Source of the DNA: Paenibacillus piri
GTDB lineage: Bacteria; Bacillota; Bacilli; Paenibacillales; NBRC-103111
Length of the DNA: 64,000 nucleotides
NCBI RefSeq assembly: GCF_004354045.1
Contig: NZ_SMRT01000001.1
Span: forward strand, 1,054,001-1,118,000
Direction of reading: 5' to 3'
Below are positions 55,363 to 62,734 of the stretch, piece after piece (position 1 is the stretch's first letter; every line of letters starts with the position of its first letter). A program made the translations under genes and the position numbers. Below the pieces are notes generated by a model. It did not search any database. It was not told the origin of the DNA and worked only from the letters and a program-made list of their open reading frames with translations.

Positions 55363-55992
55363 ATGAAGAGCATAATCGCAATAGGGAAACAATGGGGTAA
55401 ATGTCGCGAGAACTATAGAGTGAGATATAATGACCCTAAAGACGAAGAAGCAGAAGCGAACCCTAATGAGTCTAATGACAAAGAAAAAGTGAAAACTAAG
55501 CTTTATACACCTAATGTCAAGGAAAAAGCAAGAGCGAAATCTAAGGCACCTAATGACAAGGAAAAAACAGGAACGAACTCTGATTCATCCAATGACGAAG
55601 GAAAAGCTGAAGCAGAAGATGAAGAAATAGCTAGAAAGAAATTTGAAGCTGCTGATAAAATATATGCTTTCATGTTGTCAGCGCATCCCTACATGAATAA
55701 TGGCTTCCTCAGCAGTCTACCTCAACTTCATAGAGAATGTGTTATTCATTTTTGGTGCGAGTATCAAAAGTATGGCTATATAATAGCCTTAAAGCGAACA
55801 GCAAGTAAAATGAGGATGCCAATGGAGCAGCTCATGCTAATCATCAATAAAGTTGACTCGAAGATAAGGTCACTTGCCTATGTTCATGTTAAAGAGATTG
55901 CAAAAGCAGAGAGTATATTGCAGATCAGTGTTGCAGAGGGATTTTTCTGGCAGAAGGTCAAAATGGTTTACCCTCATTCAGTTGCTAAATAG
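55363..55992 (+). CDS. Repeat-containing HTH-like protein
   Basis: About 209 aa from ATG 55363 (AAAGGGG 7 nt upstream). Residues about 25-90 consist of 13-residue charged repeats of the type NDKEKxxTK (39-bp DNA units). The C-terminal part is helical and contains ALKRTASKMRMPMEQLMLII, similar in pattern to the HTH-like segments of the 28,388 and 29,145 proteins (NVEQTAARFGINEDTIHSS). DNA binding is a guess. No enzyme motif. Confidence 0.6.
   Translation: MKSIIAIGKQWGKCRENYRVRYNDPKDEEAEANPNESNDKEKVKTKLYTPNVKEKARAKSKAPNDKEKTGTNSDSSNDEGKAEAEDEEIARKKFEAADKIYAFMLSAHPYMNNGFLSSLPQLHRECVIHFWCEYQKYGYIIALKRTASKMRMPMEQLMLIINKVDSKIRSLAYVHVKEIAKAESILQISVAEGFFWQKVKMVYPHSVAK
55472..55627 (+). repeat. 39-bp in-frame tandem repeat, about four units
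   Basis: CTAATGACAAAGAAAA-type unit starts at 55,472, 55,511, 55,550 and 55,589, exactly 39 bp apart, encoding NDKEKVKTK, NVKEKARAK, NDKEKTGTN and NDEGKAEAE. The units have diverged, so it is an old duplication that may still vary in number. Confidence 0.75.
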
Positions 55993-56113
55993 CTCGGTGG
56001 ACATATCAGTGATTTTTTTTTTAGCGTTAAAGCTCTATACCTTCTAAGTCTTCTGGCTATGGTTAAAAGGTGCTTTTCCTTAGGGGGAGTCCATCATTAC
56101 ACTACAAAGAAGG

Positions 56114-56166
56114 AAAGCACAATGAAGTTGCGCCTGTTTGCGGCAACTTCATTGTGCTTTTGTTTT
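56114..56166. terminator. Bidirectional terminator
   Basis: Very long perfect stem AAAGCACAATGAAGTTGC and its complement, T-run after it, between the convergent 55,363 gene and the minus-strand regulators. Confidence 0.9.
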
Positions 56167-56853
56167 GATCAAATCGTTACCGTTAATATCCAAAATTTCA
56201 TAAGCTCTGCCGACCATTTCTTTTTCTTGACCAAACAGATGGATTGATTTATCAAATATTCCACTCGAAGTAGTAACAAAATTCATTTGTTGGACCATAA
56301 ATTCAGAATTGCAGAGTACAACTACTTTACTACTAAAGGTAGTAAGCTCCTGTTGAAATAAAACTGCTTTTTCTGCTACTTCTGGTGAGTACACTGCTGG
56401 CTTTCCATCAGCAGCCTTCATCTCTCGGTGATCTACAAAGACACTAAGTTCTTCTTTATGAAAAGCATTACAAATCCCCAACAAAGTTTTTGACATGTAG
56501 TCCACATGCTGTCCGTTCAGCAAACCATTTACTTGAAAGGACAGAATTCGTTTATCGCTGTCCACATGATATTTGAACCGTTCGGAGAGTGGAACAGTAA
56601 AGTCATGCGGTTGGTAAGCAGGGGTATCTGAAAGCCTTTCGACAGCAAACATATACGAAATCGATACATTCAATGCTTTAGCAAGTCGTTCTATATTATC
56701 TAAACTAATATTCCGTAAGCCGCGTTCTACACCGCTGAGATAGCTCCGATCCATGCCTGCTCTATGAGCCAACACTTCTTGGGACATGCCGCTTCTAGCA
56801 CGGAGTTCGCGTAGTCTTTTCCCGAACTCTGTTCTTACACTCACAAAATCCAC
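56149..56853 (-). CDS. XRE regulator with C-terminal sensor-like domain (1)
   Basis: 234 aa. The N-terminal 65 residues are an XRE helix-turn-helix (ELRARSGMSQEVLAHRAGMDRSYLSGVERGLRN). The C-terminal about 150 residues are alpha/beta (RILSFQVNGLLNGQ, LSVFVDHREMKA, KVVVLCNSEFMVQ) in an order that suggests a SpoIIAA-like/STAS fold; I am not sure of that. The start is GTG, 5 nt after the stop of its paralog, with GTTGAGG upstream, so both are in one operon. Role: probably a ligand- or partner-controlled repressor of element genes. Confidence 0.75.
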   Translation of the reverse strand: MDFVSVRTEFGKRLRELRARSGMSQEVLAHRAGMDRSYLSGVERGLRNISLDNIERLAKALNVSISYMFAVERLSDTPAYQPHDFTVPLSERFKYHVDSDKRILSFQVNGLLNGQHVDYMSKTLLGICNAFHKEELSVFVDHREMKAADGKPAVYSPEVAEKAVLFQQELTTFSSKVVVLCNSEFMVQQMNFVTTSSGIFDKSIHLFGQEKEMVGRAYEILDINGNDLIKTKAQ

Positions 56854-56858
56854 CTCAA

Positions 56859-57548
56859 CTACTTCACTTTAATTAAGTCATTTCCGTTGATGTCAAGCAG
56901 TTCGTATGCCTGTCCGACCATATCCTTATCCCGACCAAAGAGAGGCACTGTAGGAATGCCACTTTCTTGGGTAATTCGATTTAATTGATGAACTTGAAAT
57001 TCTGAATTACAGAGTACTACGGCTTTATTGCTATATAAAAGCAAATTCCGTTGAAAAGCTACAGCCCGTTCAGAAACCTCTGGCGAGTAGACTACCGGCT
57101 CCCCATCAGATGCTTTCATGTCTCTGTGATCAACAAAAACGTTGAGTTCACCTTTACCAAAGGCACTACATATTCCCATGAGTGTCTTGGACATAAAATC
57201 AACATTATCTCCAGTAAGCAGTCCATAAACCTGAAAGGATAGTACCTTTCTGTCGGCATCGAGTTGGTATTTAAACCGCTCTGTGAATGGTATCGTAAAG
57301 TCATATGGTTGATATGCAGGGGTTGACGAGAAGCGTTCGCTAGAGAACATGTATTCAACCGATACGAGAAGAGCCGCAGCTATCTTCTCGATATTGATGA
57401 TACTGATATTTCGTTCCCCACGCTCTACCCCTGATATGTAGGTGCGGTCTAAGCCTGCCCTATATGCCAGGACTTCCTGAGACATTCCACTTCGAGCTCG
57501 AAGCTCCCTTACTCTCTGTCCAAATTCTGTTCTTATATCCACAAACAA
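56859..57548 (-). CDS. XRE regulator with C-terminal sensor-like domain (2)
   Basis: About 229 aa, a close paralog of the 56,149 protein along its whole length (RTEFGQRVRELRARSGMSQE, then YQPYDFTIPFTERFKY, then FVDHRDMKASDGEP). AGGAGGT lies just before TTG 57548 (6-nt spacing); GTG 57542 is possible. The longer frame to 57,566 includes the SD and is not used. Tandem duplication with divergence in the C-terminal half suggests that the two respond to different signals. Confidence 0.75.
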   Translation of the reverse strand: MFVDIRTEFGQRVRELRARSGMSQEVLAYRAGLDRTYISGVERGERNISIINIEKIAAALLVSVEYMFSSERFSSTPAYQPYDFTIPFTERFKYQLDADRKVLSFQVYGLLTGDNVDFMSKTLMGICSAFGKGELNVFVDHRDMKASDGEPVVYSPEVSERAVAFQRNLLLYSNKAVVLCNSEFQVHQLNRITQESGIPTVPLFGRDKDMVGQAYELLDINGNDLIKVK

Positions 57549-57716
57549 AAAAGACCTCCTACCCAATGTTCCTCTTGATAAGTATATCGGGAAAGTAGGT
57601 CAAAAGTTATAGAGTCAAGTGGAAATATTTGTCGAGTTGATGCTGATGTGACTTAAAGTCAACTGACTAAGATGAATGTTCTTAATATCATGTTCTATGG
57701 GGTATAAAGTCAGCTT

Positions 57717-57920
57717 TTAAGCTGGTGGTCGTCTATCCTTCCACTCATTGATTACACGGGGGTCGACTTCGAGAACCTCGCAAATGTGTAGTGCTATATT
57801 AACAGTTGGTGCTGTAATCCCGTGTTCGATGTTTTGATAATGCTTCAAAGATATATTAACGGCGCGACTTATCTTCTCTTGGCTGATACCTCTTTTTTCT
57901 CTGGCTTCTTTTAGTGTCAC
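57717..57920 (-). CDS. Small XRE-type HTH regulator
   Basis: 67 aa, one helix-turn-helix domain (LKEAREKRGISQEKISRAVN, IEHGITAPTVNIALHICEVLEVD) of the Cro/C1 type. GTG 57920 chosen, 12 nt after AAGGAG; the TTG at 57,932 directly abuts that site. It is divergent from the double-CAP gene and its upstream region holds direct repeats, so it may repress itself and that gene. Confidence 0.75.
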   Translation of the reverse strand: MTLKEAREKRGISQEKISRAVNISLKHYQNIEHGITAPTVNIALHICEVLEVDPRVINEWKDRRPPA

Positions 57921-57961
57921 AGGGGGAAACAACTCCTTGCATTGTTTCCTTTATCCTAGCC

Positions 57962-57999
57962 AATTGGCGAATTAAACATAACAAATTATAATTGGCGAA
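57962..57999. promoter_or_regulatory. Direct-repeat operator between divergent genes
   Basis: AATTGGCGAA occurs at 57,962-57,971 and 57,990-57,999, 28 bp apart, upstream of the small XRE gene. A partly inverted AGTATA/TATACT pair follows to 58,020. Likely binding sites for the XRE protein. Confidence 0.55.
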
Positions 58000-58156
58000 G
58001 TATAGTTCGTATATTATACTGATTTTATGCTTCCTATGTCGATTTCTGTAGATTGGGGGTGATTTAAGTTTGTGTGTTGATTGATACATAACCAAGATAA
58101 TAAGAAATCATAGGATGGTTCGGAATCAAAATAATTCCAGAGGAGTGATACGCCCG

Positions 58157-60268
58157 ATGAGGAGTAGTTTGAAGAAAATCTCGATGATATTGACTTGTTC
58201 TTTAATGATACCAGTGTTTGCCGCGGTATCTCAAGTAGCTTCAGCGGCAGCAAGTACGGTGACAATTGATGGTTATGATTATCAGAAAGAGTCCGTCGAC
58301 GGCTTGAATCATTTTAACAGTATTCGAGAAAAGATGGGTCTGCAGAAGCTTAAATTAGACCCATTTGTTCAAAAAGCAGTCGACAATCATACAGGGTATC
58401 TTATTGCGAATAATTTTACTTTCGAAGGTTCTTTGTCGGCGCATATCGAAGATAGTAATAAGAAGAATTACACTGGTAGTAGTGTAGGCGACAGGTTGAG
58501 AGCAGTAGGTTTCCTACCAAATTCCTACTGGGGTGCTTCTGAGGATGTTGTTTCAAATACTCCATCAATAGAGACTGGTATAACAGGGTTACTTAGTTCT
58601 CCATACCACAGGACACCTTTGATGCACCCTGATATGTCTTTATTTGGCTTTTCCTTTAAAGATGGTCTTGGTGTTCTGAACATTGTAAGGACAGCAAAAC
58701 CGGGTGGAATTTCCGTATATCCTTATGATGGTCAGAAAGATGTCCCTGTTTCTTTCGATGGAAGAACTGAGAATCCAAATCCTTTAACTCAGTTTGGTTT
58801 GAAGGAGTCGGGTTATGTTATTTCGTATATGAATGCGGGTAATAGCCCTTCTGATGTGAAAGCTACTATTAAAGATAGCAAGGGTCAGTCGGTAGACTTC
58901 TTTAAGTTTAAGGACAGCGATAACTGGCATCTAGTACCTAAGAAAGAATTGGCGTACAATGAAACTTACACTGTAACAGCCGAAGGTAAGACTTGGTCTT
59001 TCACAACTGTATCAAATGATTCATCTGATAATGCAAGCTCTGAGTACTCTAAAGAAATAGTCGAAGCTTTGAGTTACCTCAATAATGTTCGTCAGAAATC
59101 CGGTCTTTCACAGGTAAAGTTAAATCCTTATCTCGTTAAGGCTTCAGAAAACCATGCGAGTTACCTTGTAACGAACAACATGACAACGCTTGATACTTTC
59201 TCCCATAGAGAAAGTCCTTCTCTTAAGGGCTTCACTGGAGAAAGAGCAAGAGATCGTGCGTATAGCGTTGGTGGGGAGTCGACATTTAAGTATCATGCTT
59301 TTGACGAGGGTATTTTCTTGGGGACATCCAGTATACAGCAAGCTATCGATTTGGCTTTAGATATGTCGTACCACAGAGATCCTTTGGTTGATCCCAACTT
59401 AGATCAAGTTGGCGTAGCAATTAACGGTAAGACTGTTGTTCTTGTATACGCAATAAAGGGACAAAACAGTCAAACATCCGTCTACCCGTATGACGGACAA
59501 ACTAATGTTCCTCTTTCATTTGACGGAACAACAGAGTCCCCTAACCCCCTAAAGCAGTTTGGAGTAAACACTTCGGGTTTTGTTATTTCCTACAAGGAGT
59601 ATAACTCACCTGATTATGTGAAAGCTACTTTGAAGAATAGTAAGGGTGAGTCTGTCGACTTTTATTTGGAAAATGCTATGGATAAGGGGTGGAAGACGTG
59701 GTTTATCTACCCTAAGAAGGACCTAGCTTCAAATGAAACATACACTGTAACTGTAAACAATAAAACGTGGTCTTTCACAACTGCTTCGAGCGGCAGTACT
59801 ACTCCTAATCCACCTACCAAACCGCCTATAGTTGACCAGAAGCCACCTAGAAAATTCAGTGCCAATGACGTAGGTGTCCGTCTTGACGGGAAGTACATTG
59901 AGTTGAGTCCTAAAGCCAAGGTTGTTAATGGAAGTACCTTCATTCCGTTGCGTGGGGTATTCGAGGCAATGGGAGCTAAGATTGGTTGGGAGTCTGCACC
60001 ATCTTCAGTTCTTGACTCTCTCGGCAGATCGGTGAAACCTGATTTTCAGGGTATTGTTACTATTACGAAGGATTCAACAAGGATTGAGCTTTATGTCGGA
60101 ACCACTAAAGCATTTGTTAATGGTAGAGCCGCAACTTTATCAGTAGCTTCTTTTATATCTGCTGAAGGCTCAACTTATGTCCCTTTAAGATTTGTAAGTG
60201 AGGCTCTAGGTGCTGATGTTGATTGGGAAGCTGATAATTGGACGGCAGTTATTAAGACAGACAGCTAA
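58157..60268 (+). CDS. Secreted protein with two CAP/SCP domains and a stalk domain
   Basis: 703 aa from ATG 58157 (AGAGGAGTG 10 nt upstream). Signal peptide (about 1-35, ending ASAAAS). Two tandem units follow, each a CAP/SCP-like domain (LNHFNSIREKMGLQKLKLDP and LNNVRQKSGLSQVKLNPYL, followed by a His in SAHIED or FSHRES) and a Big_5-type Ig-like domain (VYPYDGQKDVPVSFDG and VYPYDGQTNVPLSFDG). The C-terminus is a copper-amine-oxidase N-terminal (stalk) domain (GSTFIPLRGVFEAMGAKI, STYVPLRFVSEALGADV), as at 11,522. Surface or secreted; the CAP role is unknown. Confidence 0.82.
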   Translation: MRSSLKKISMILTCSLMIPVFAAVSQVASAAASTVTIDGYDYQKESVDGLNHFNSIREKMGLQKLKLDPFVQKAVDNHTGYLIANNFTFEGSLSAHIEDSNKKNYTGSSVGDRLRAVGFLPNSYWGASEDVVSNTPSIETGITGLLSSPYHRTPLMHPDMSLFGFSFKDGLGVLNIVRTAKPGGISVYPYDGQKDVPVSFDGRTENPNPLTQFGLKESGYVISYMNAGNSPSDVKATIKDSKGQSVDFFKFKDSDNWHLVPKKELAYNETYTVTAEGKTWSFTTVSNDSSDNASSEYSKEIVEALSYLNNVRQKSGLSQVKLNPYLVKASENHASYLVTNNMTTLDTFSHRESPSLKGFTGERARDRAYSVGGESTFKYHAFDEGIFLGTSSIQQAIDLALDMSYHRDPLVDPNLDQVGVAINGKTVVLVYAIKGQNSQTSVYPYDGQTNVPLSFDGTTESPNPLKQFGVNTSGFVISYKEYNSPDYVKATLKNSKGESVDFYLENAMDKGWKTWFIYPKKDLASNETYTVTVNNKTWSFTTASSGSTTPNPPTKPPIVDQKPPRKFSANDVGVRLDGKYIELSPKAKVVNGSTFIPLRGVFEAMGAKIGWESAPSSVLDSLGRSVKPDFQGIVTITKDSTRIELYVGTTKAFVNGRAATLSVASFISAEGSTYVPLRFVSEALGADVDWEADNWTAVIKTDS

Positions 60269-60276
60269 TTTCTTTT

Positions 60277-60308
60277 GTCGGGCGTGTATCGCGCTCGGCT
60301 TTTTTATT
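60277..60308 (+). terminator. Probable terminator
   Basis: GTCGGGCG / CGCTCGGC stem with G-T pairs and a TTTTTTATTT tail. Confidence 0.75.
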
Positions 60309-60977
60309 TGGTAGTTCCTTCCCCCGTAGTGCAGATTGTTTGAAAAATGACAGTATAGATGTTATAAGTGGTCTATCTCTTTGCTTGCTTCTGCTTAAAG
60401 CCGTTTTTCGTTCTACAAGCCCCACAAATCGATTTTTATATGTAGCCTTGCCGCCTACGCATTTTGCTTACAAGTCGTTAGGCAGCTCGGTCGTAATCCC
60501 TTGAATCGTTTTTCTACTACTATAAGGGGATTAGTCTTTGATAAGTCCAATAAGTGCTAATAGGTTAAGCTTGAATTCAATTTCGGTAGTCGTTGCTTTA
60601 TTTACACGTTTTAGTTTGAAGTACATTCTATCAATCCCTCCTTTCGTTTTTTATACTGATATAATTGCAGTTCCGGTCGATTATATTCCATCGTTGATGT
60701 TTGACCCCTTCTTGAGCCAGAGGGTCGCTTTGTTTCCATTACAATAGAAGGAACGCATCACTGCAGCCGAGTCCTGGCTTGCTGCCGCTATCCTTGTAAA
60801 AGAACACATGACGGAAAACTTCCGTAAGGGGTTCAAATACCCCGCCAATCAAGGTATCATCACGACCATAACTCTTAAGTTTTGCCCCCTTCGATTCTGC
60901 TCGATTTTCGGACGGTAGGATGGGCATTCATTCGGTGTCAAAACTTAGGGTCATAATCGGAGGCTAAATAATCGGGG
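60309..60977. other. Intergenic region with a tiny minus-strand ORF
   Basis: About 670 nt. Only the 31-aa minus-strand ORF at 60,531-60,626 is supported. AATCCCTT / AAGGGGATT arms (60,495-60,532) lie just after its stop. The rest, 60,630-60,960, has no gene or repeat that I can see. Confidence 0.45.
60531..60626 (-). CDS. Tiny 31-aa peptide with strong Shine-Dalgarno
   Basis: On the minus strand AAAGGAGGG lies 8-9 nt before an ATG that opens a 31-codon frame ending in TAA. The peptide starts MYFKLKRVNKATTTEIEF and ends LNLLALIGLIKD, a basic amphipathic start with a short hydrophobic end. TATAAT occurs upstream on that strand and a hairpin follows the stop. It is one of very few minus-strand genes in the element. 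It could be a small membrane-active peptide or a regulator; no family recognised. Confidence 0.5.
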   Translation of the reverse strand: MYFKLKRVNKATTTEIEFKLNLLALIGLIKD

Positions 60978-61574
60978 ATGGTGGTCGTAATGGTGGTTAG
61001 GCGGGGTTATATTCGCGTTTCAACGGTTGGGCAATCCAAGCATGGCAACAGCTTAGAAAGTCAAATTAATGCGTTGCTTGTTGAGGGGGTCGAACGCGAT
61101 AATATTTTCTCGGATACGTACACAGGGACAAAGATGGATCGTCCTGAATTTACAAAGCTCTGTGCGTTATTAAAGGAAGGCGATACTTTGGTCGTAACGA
61201 AATTGGATCGCTTCGCAAGAAGTATGATTCAGGGGTCAAAGATCGTAAACGAACTAATCGGTCGAGGTGTTCGGGTTCATATCCTTAACATCGGCATTTT
61301 AGATAACACACCCACCTCAAAACTGATCAGAAATATTTTCTTTGCTTTCGCTGAGTTCGAACGCGATATGATCGTTGAACGTACTGGTGAGGGAAAAGAT
61401 ATCGCTAAACAGAAGGAAGGCTTCCGCGAGGGTCGCCCCAATAAGTTCACGAAAGTACAAATGAATCATGCCATCTACTTGCTCGAAACCAACACAATTA
61501 AGCAAGTCACGAACCTGACTGGTATCAGCGAGAGTACGCTAAAGCGCGAACTTAGAAAACGCAGAGGCGCGTAA
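60978..61574 (+). CDS. Serine site-specific recombinase (resolvase/invertase)
   Basis: 198 aa. The catalytic Ser is in [11 protein letters not shown], followed by [22 protein letters not shown], the Arg motif [21 protein letters not shown], and a C-terminal HTH ([19 protein letters not shown] type). All key residues of small Tn3-type resolvases and invertases are present. It may resolve multimers, invert a segment or catalyse integration; large serine integrases are much longer. Start uncertain: ATG 60978 or ATG 60990; GGAGG lies further up. Confidence 0.88.
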   Translation: MVVVMVVRRGYIRVSTVGQSKHGNSLESQINALLVEGVERDNIFSDTYTGTKMDRPEFTKLCALLKEGDTLVVTKLDRFARSMIQGSKIVNELIGRGVRVHILNIGILDNTPTSKLIRNIFFAFAEFERDMIVERTGEGKDIAKQKEGFREGRPNKFTKVQMNHAIYLLETNTIKQVTNLTGISESTLKRELRKRRGA

Positions 61575-61745
61575 TGAAAACCGAACTCATGAAGCGTATT
61601 TCTGCAAATGGTTGGTTATCCTAATGTTGGATTGTGGTAAAACAAGGCTACTTCCAACCCAAGCACCCGACCAGATCTGTCTTTTCCATCATCTGCTTAT
61701 ATCAAGGGTGCAGCATGGATGGTATGCTAAAATTGGTGATACTCC

Positions 61746-62591
61746 ATGATACACATTCCAATAAAACCAATGTTACTCCATAAGTCAGACTCCGTTCCCG
61801 CAGGGGGCGGCTATATACATCAGCTTAAGCTTGACGGTCATCGTTGCATTCTCTCGTACAGCAAGACTAAGGGATTCCGACTGTTTACAAGGCATCAAAA
61901 TGATTGCACAAGACAGTATCCTGAAATAACCCGCGCCGAACTGGACGCTGACGAAGTTGTCTTAGATGGAGAGCTTGTCGCCATTGTGGATGGTAAGCCT
62001 TGCTTCGAGACACTCATGGAGCGATTCCAAGCACGAAAGTCCATCGACCGTCTTACTGTTTCAAAGCCGGTATCATTCGCAGCATTCGATATCCTCTATC
62101 TGAACGGTAGGGATTTAACCAAGTTGAAGCTTGCCGACAGGCTCTACATTCTGAAACAGGTTATTACTCCATCTATTGTGATAACGATCTGCGATTCCTT
62201 TGATGATGGGGTTCAGCTTTTCAATGCGACAAAACAGTTGGGACTTGAGGGTATAGTATCCAAGTCCAGGGACTCGCTATACCATCTCGATACACGAAGC
62301 TCCAATTGGATTAAAGTGAAGAACTACTTATACGATGTCGTACAGATCGGCGCGATCCGCAAAGCCGAGTTCGGTTGGTCGCTCTTGAAGGACGGTTGTT
62401 ATGTGGGGTATACAGAATTGGTTCCACCGGCTGAGCGCAGAGCTTTCTCAAATATCGCGCAGCAGCTTGTTCGCGGCGAGGATAAGAACTGGATTTATCT
62501 CCATCCTCATATTAAGTGCAAGGTTAAATTTCAATGCTACACGAAGCATAACTTGCTCAGAACACCGAGCTTTGTTGAGTTCGTCATATAG
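61746..62591 (+). CDS. ATP-dependent DNA ligase
   Basis: 281 aa. Motif I KLDGHR with the adenylated Lys (residue about 28), LDGELVAI (motif Ia/III area), AAFDILYLNG, LEGIVSKSRD (motif IV) and WIKVKNY (motif V), then a small OB-fold domain. The length fits minimal LigD/phage-type ligases that seal nicks. It stands alone here, without Ku or LigD polymerase domains, next to the recombinase, so a part in element replication or repair is likely. No clear SD before ATG 61746. Confidence 0.88.
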   Translation: MIHIPIKPMLLHKSDSVPAGGGYIHQLKLDGHRCILSYSKTKGFRLFTRHQNDCTRQYPEITRAELDADEVVLDGELVAIVDGKPCFETLMERFQARKSIDRLTVSKPVSFAAFDILYLNGRDLTKLKLADRLYILKQVITPSIVITICDSFDDGVQLFNATKQLGLEGIVSKSRDSLYHLDTRSSNWIKVKNYLYDVVQIGAIRKAEFGWSLLKDGCYVGYTELVPPAERRAFSNIAQQLVRGEDKNWIYLHPHIKCKVKFQCYTKHNLLRTPSFVEFVI

Positions 62592-62599
62592 CTACACCG

Positions 62600-62630
62600 A
62601 AGTGCCGAGAAATCGGCACTTTTTATTTTG
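62600..62630 (+). terminator. Rho-independent terminator
   Basis: AAGTGCCGA / TCGGCACTT stem, GAAA loop, TTTATTTT. Confidence 0.9.
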
Positions 62631-62734
62631 TCGTTGATTCTTCTTGGAATGTTGGCTACTATAAATGCTTTATACTGCATTTCACGCGCAAATATTGTAT
62701 TATTTAGGAAATGTTATTTGTGGAGTGAGTAAGT

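Noticed and set aside
55472..55627. CRISPR array
   Set aside because: The units are directly adjacent 39-bp in-frame coding repeats without spacers.
60538..60747. 69-aa plus-strand frame
   Set aside because: It is antisense to the better-supported 31-aa minus-strand gene, whose SD it uses as coding sequence.
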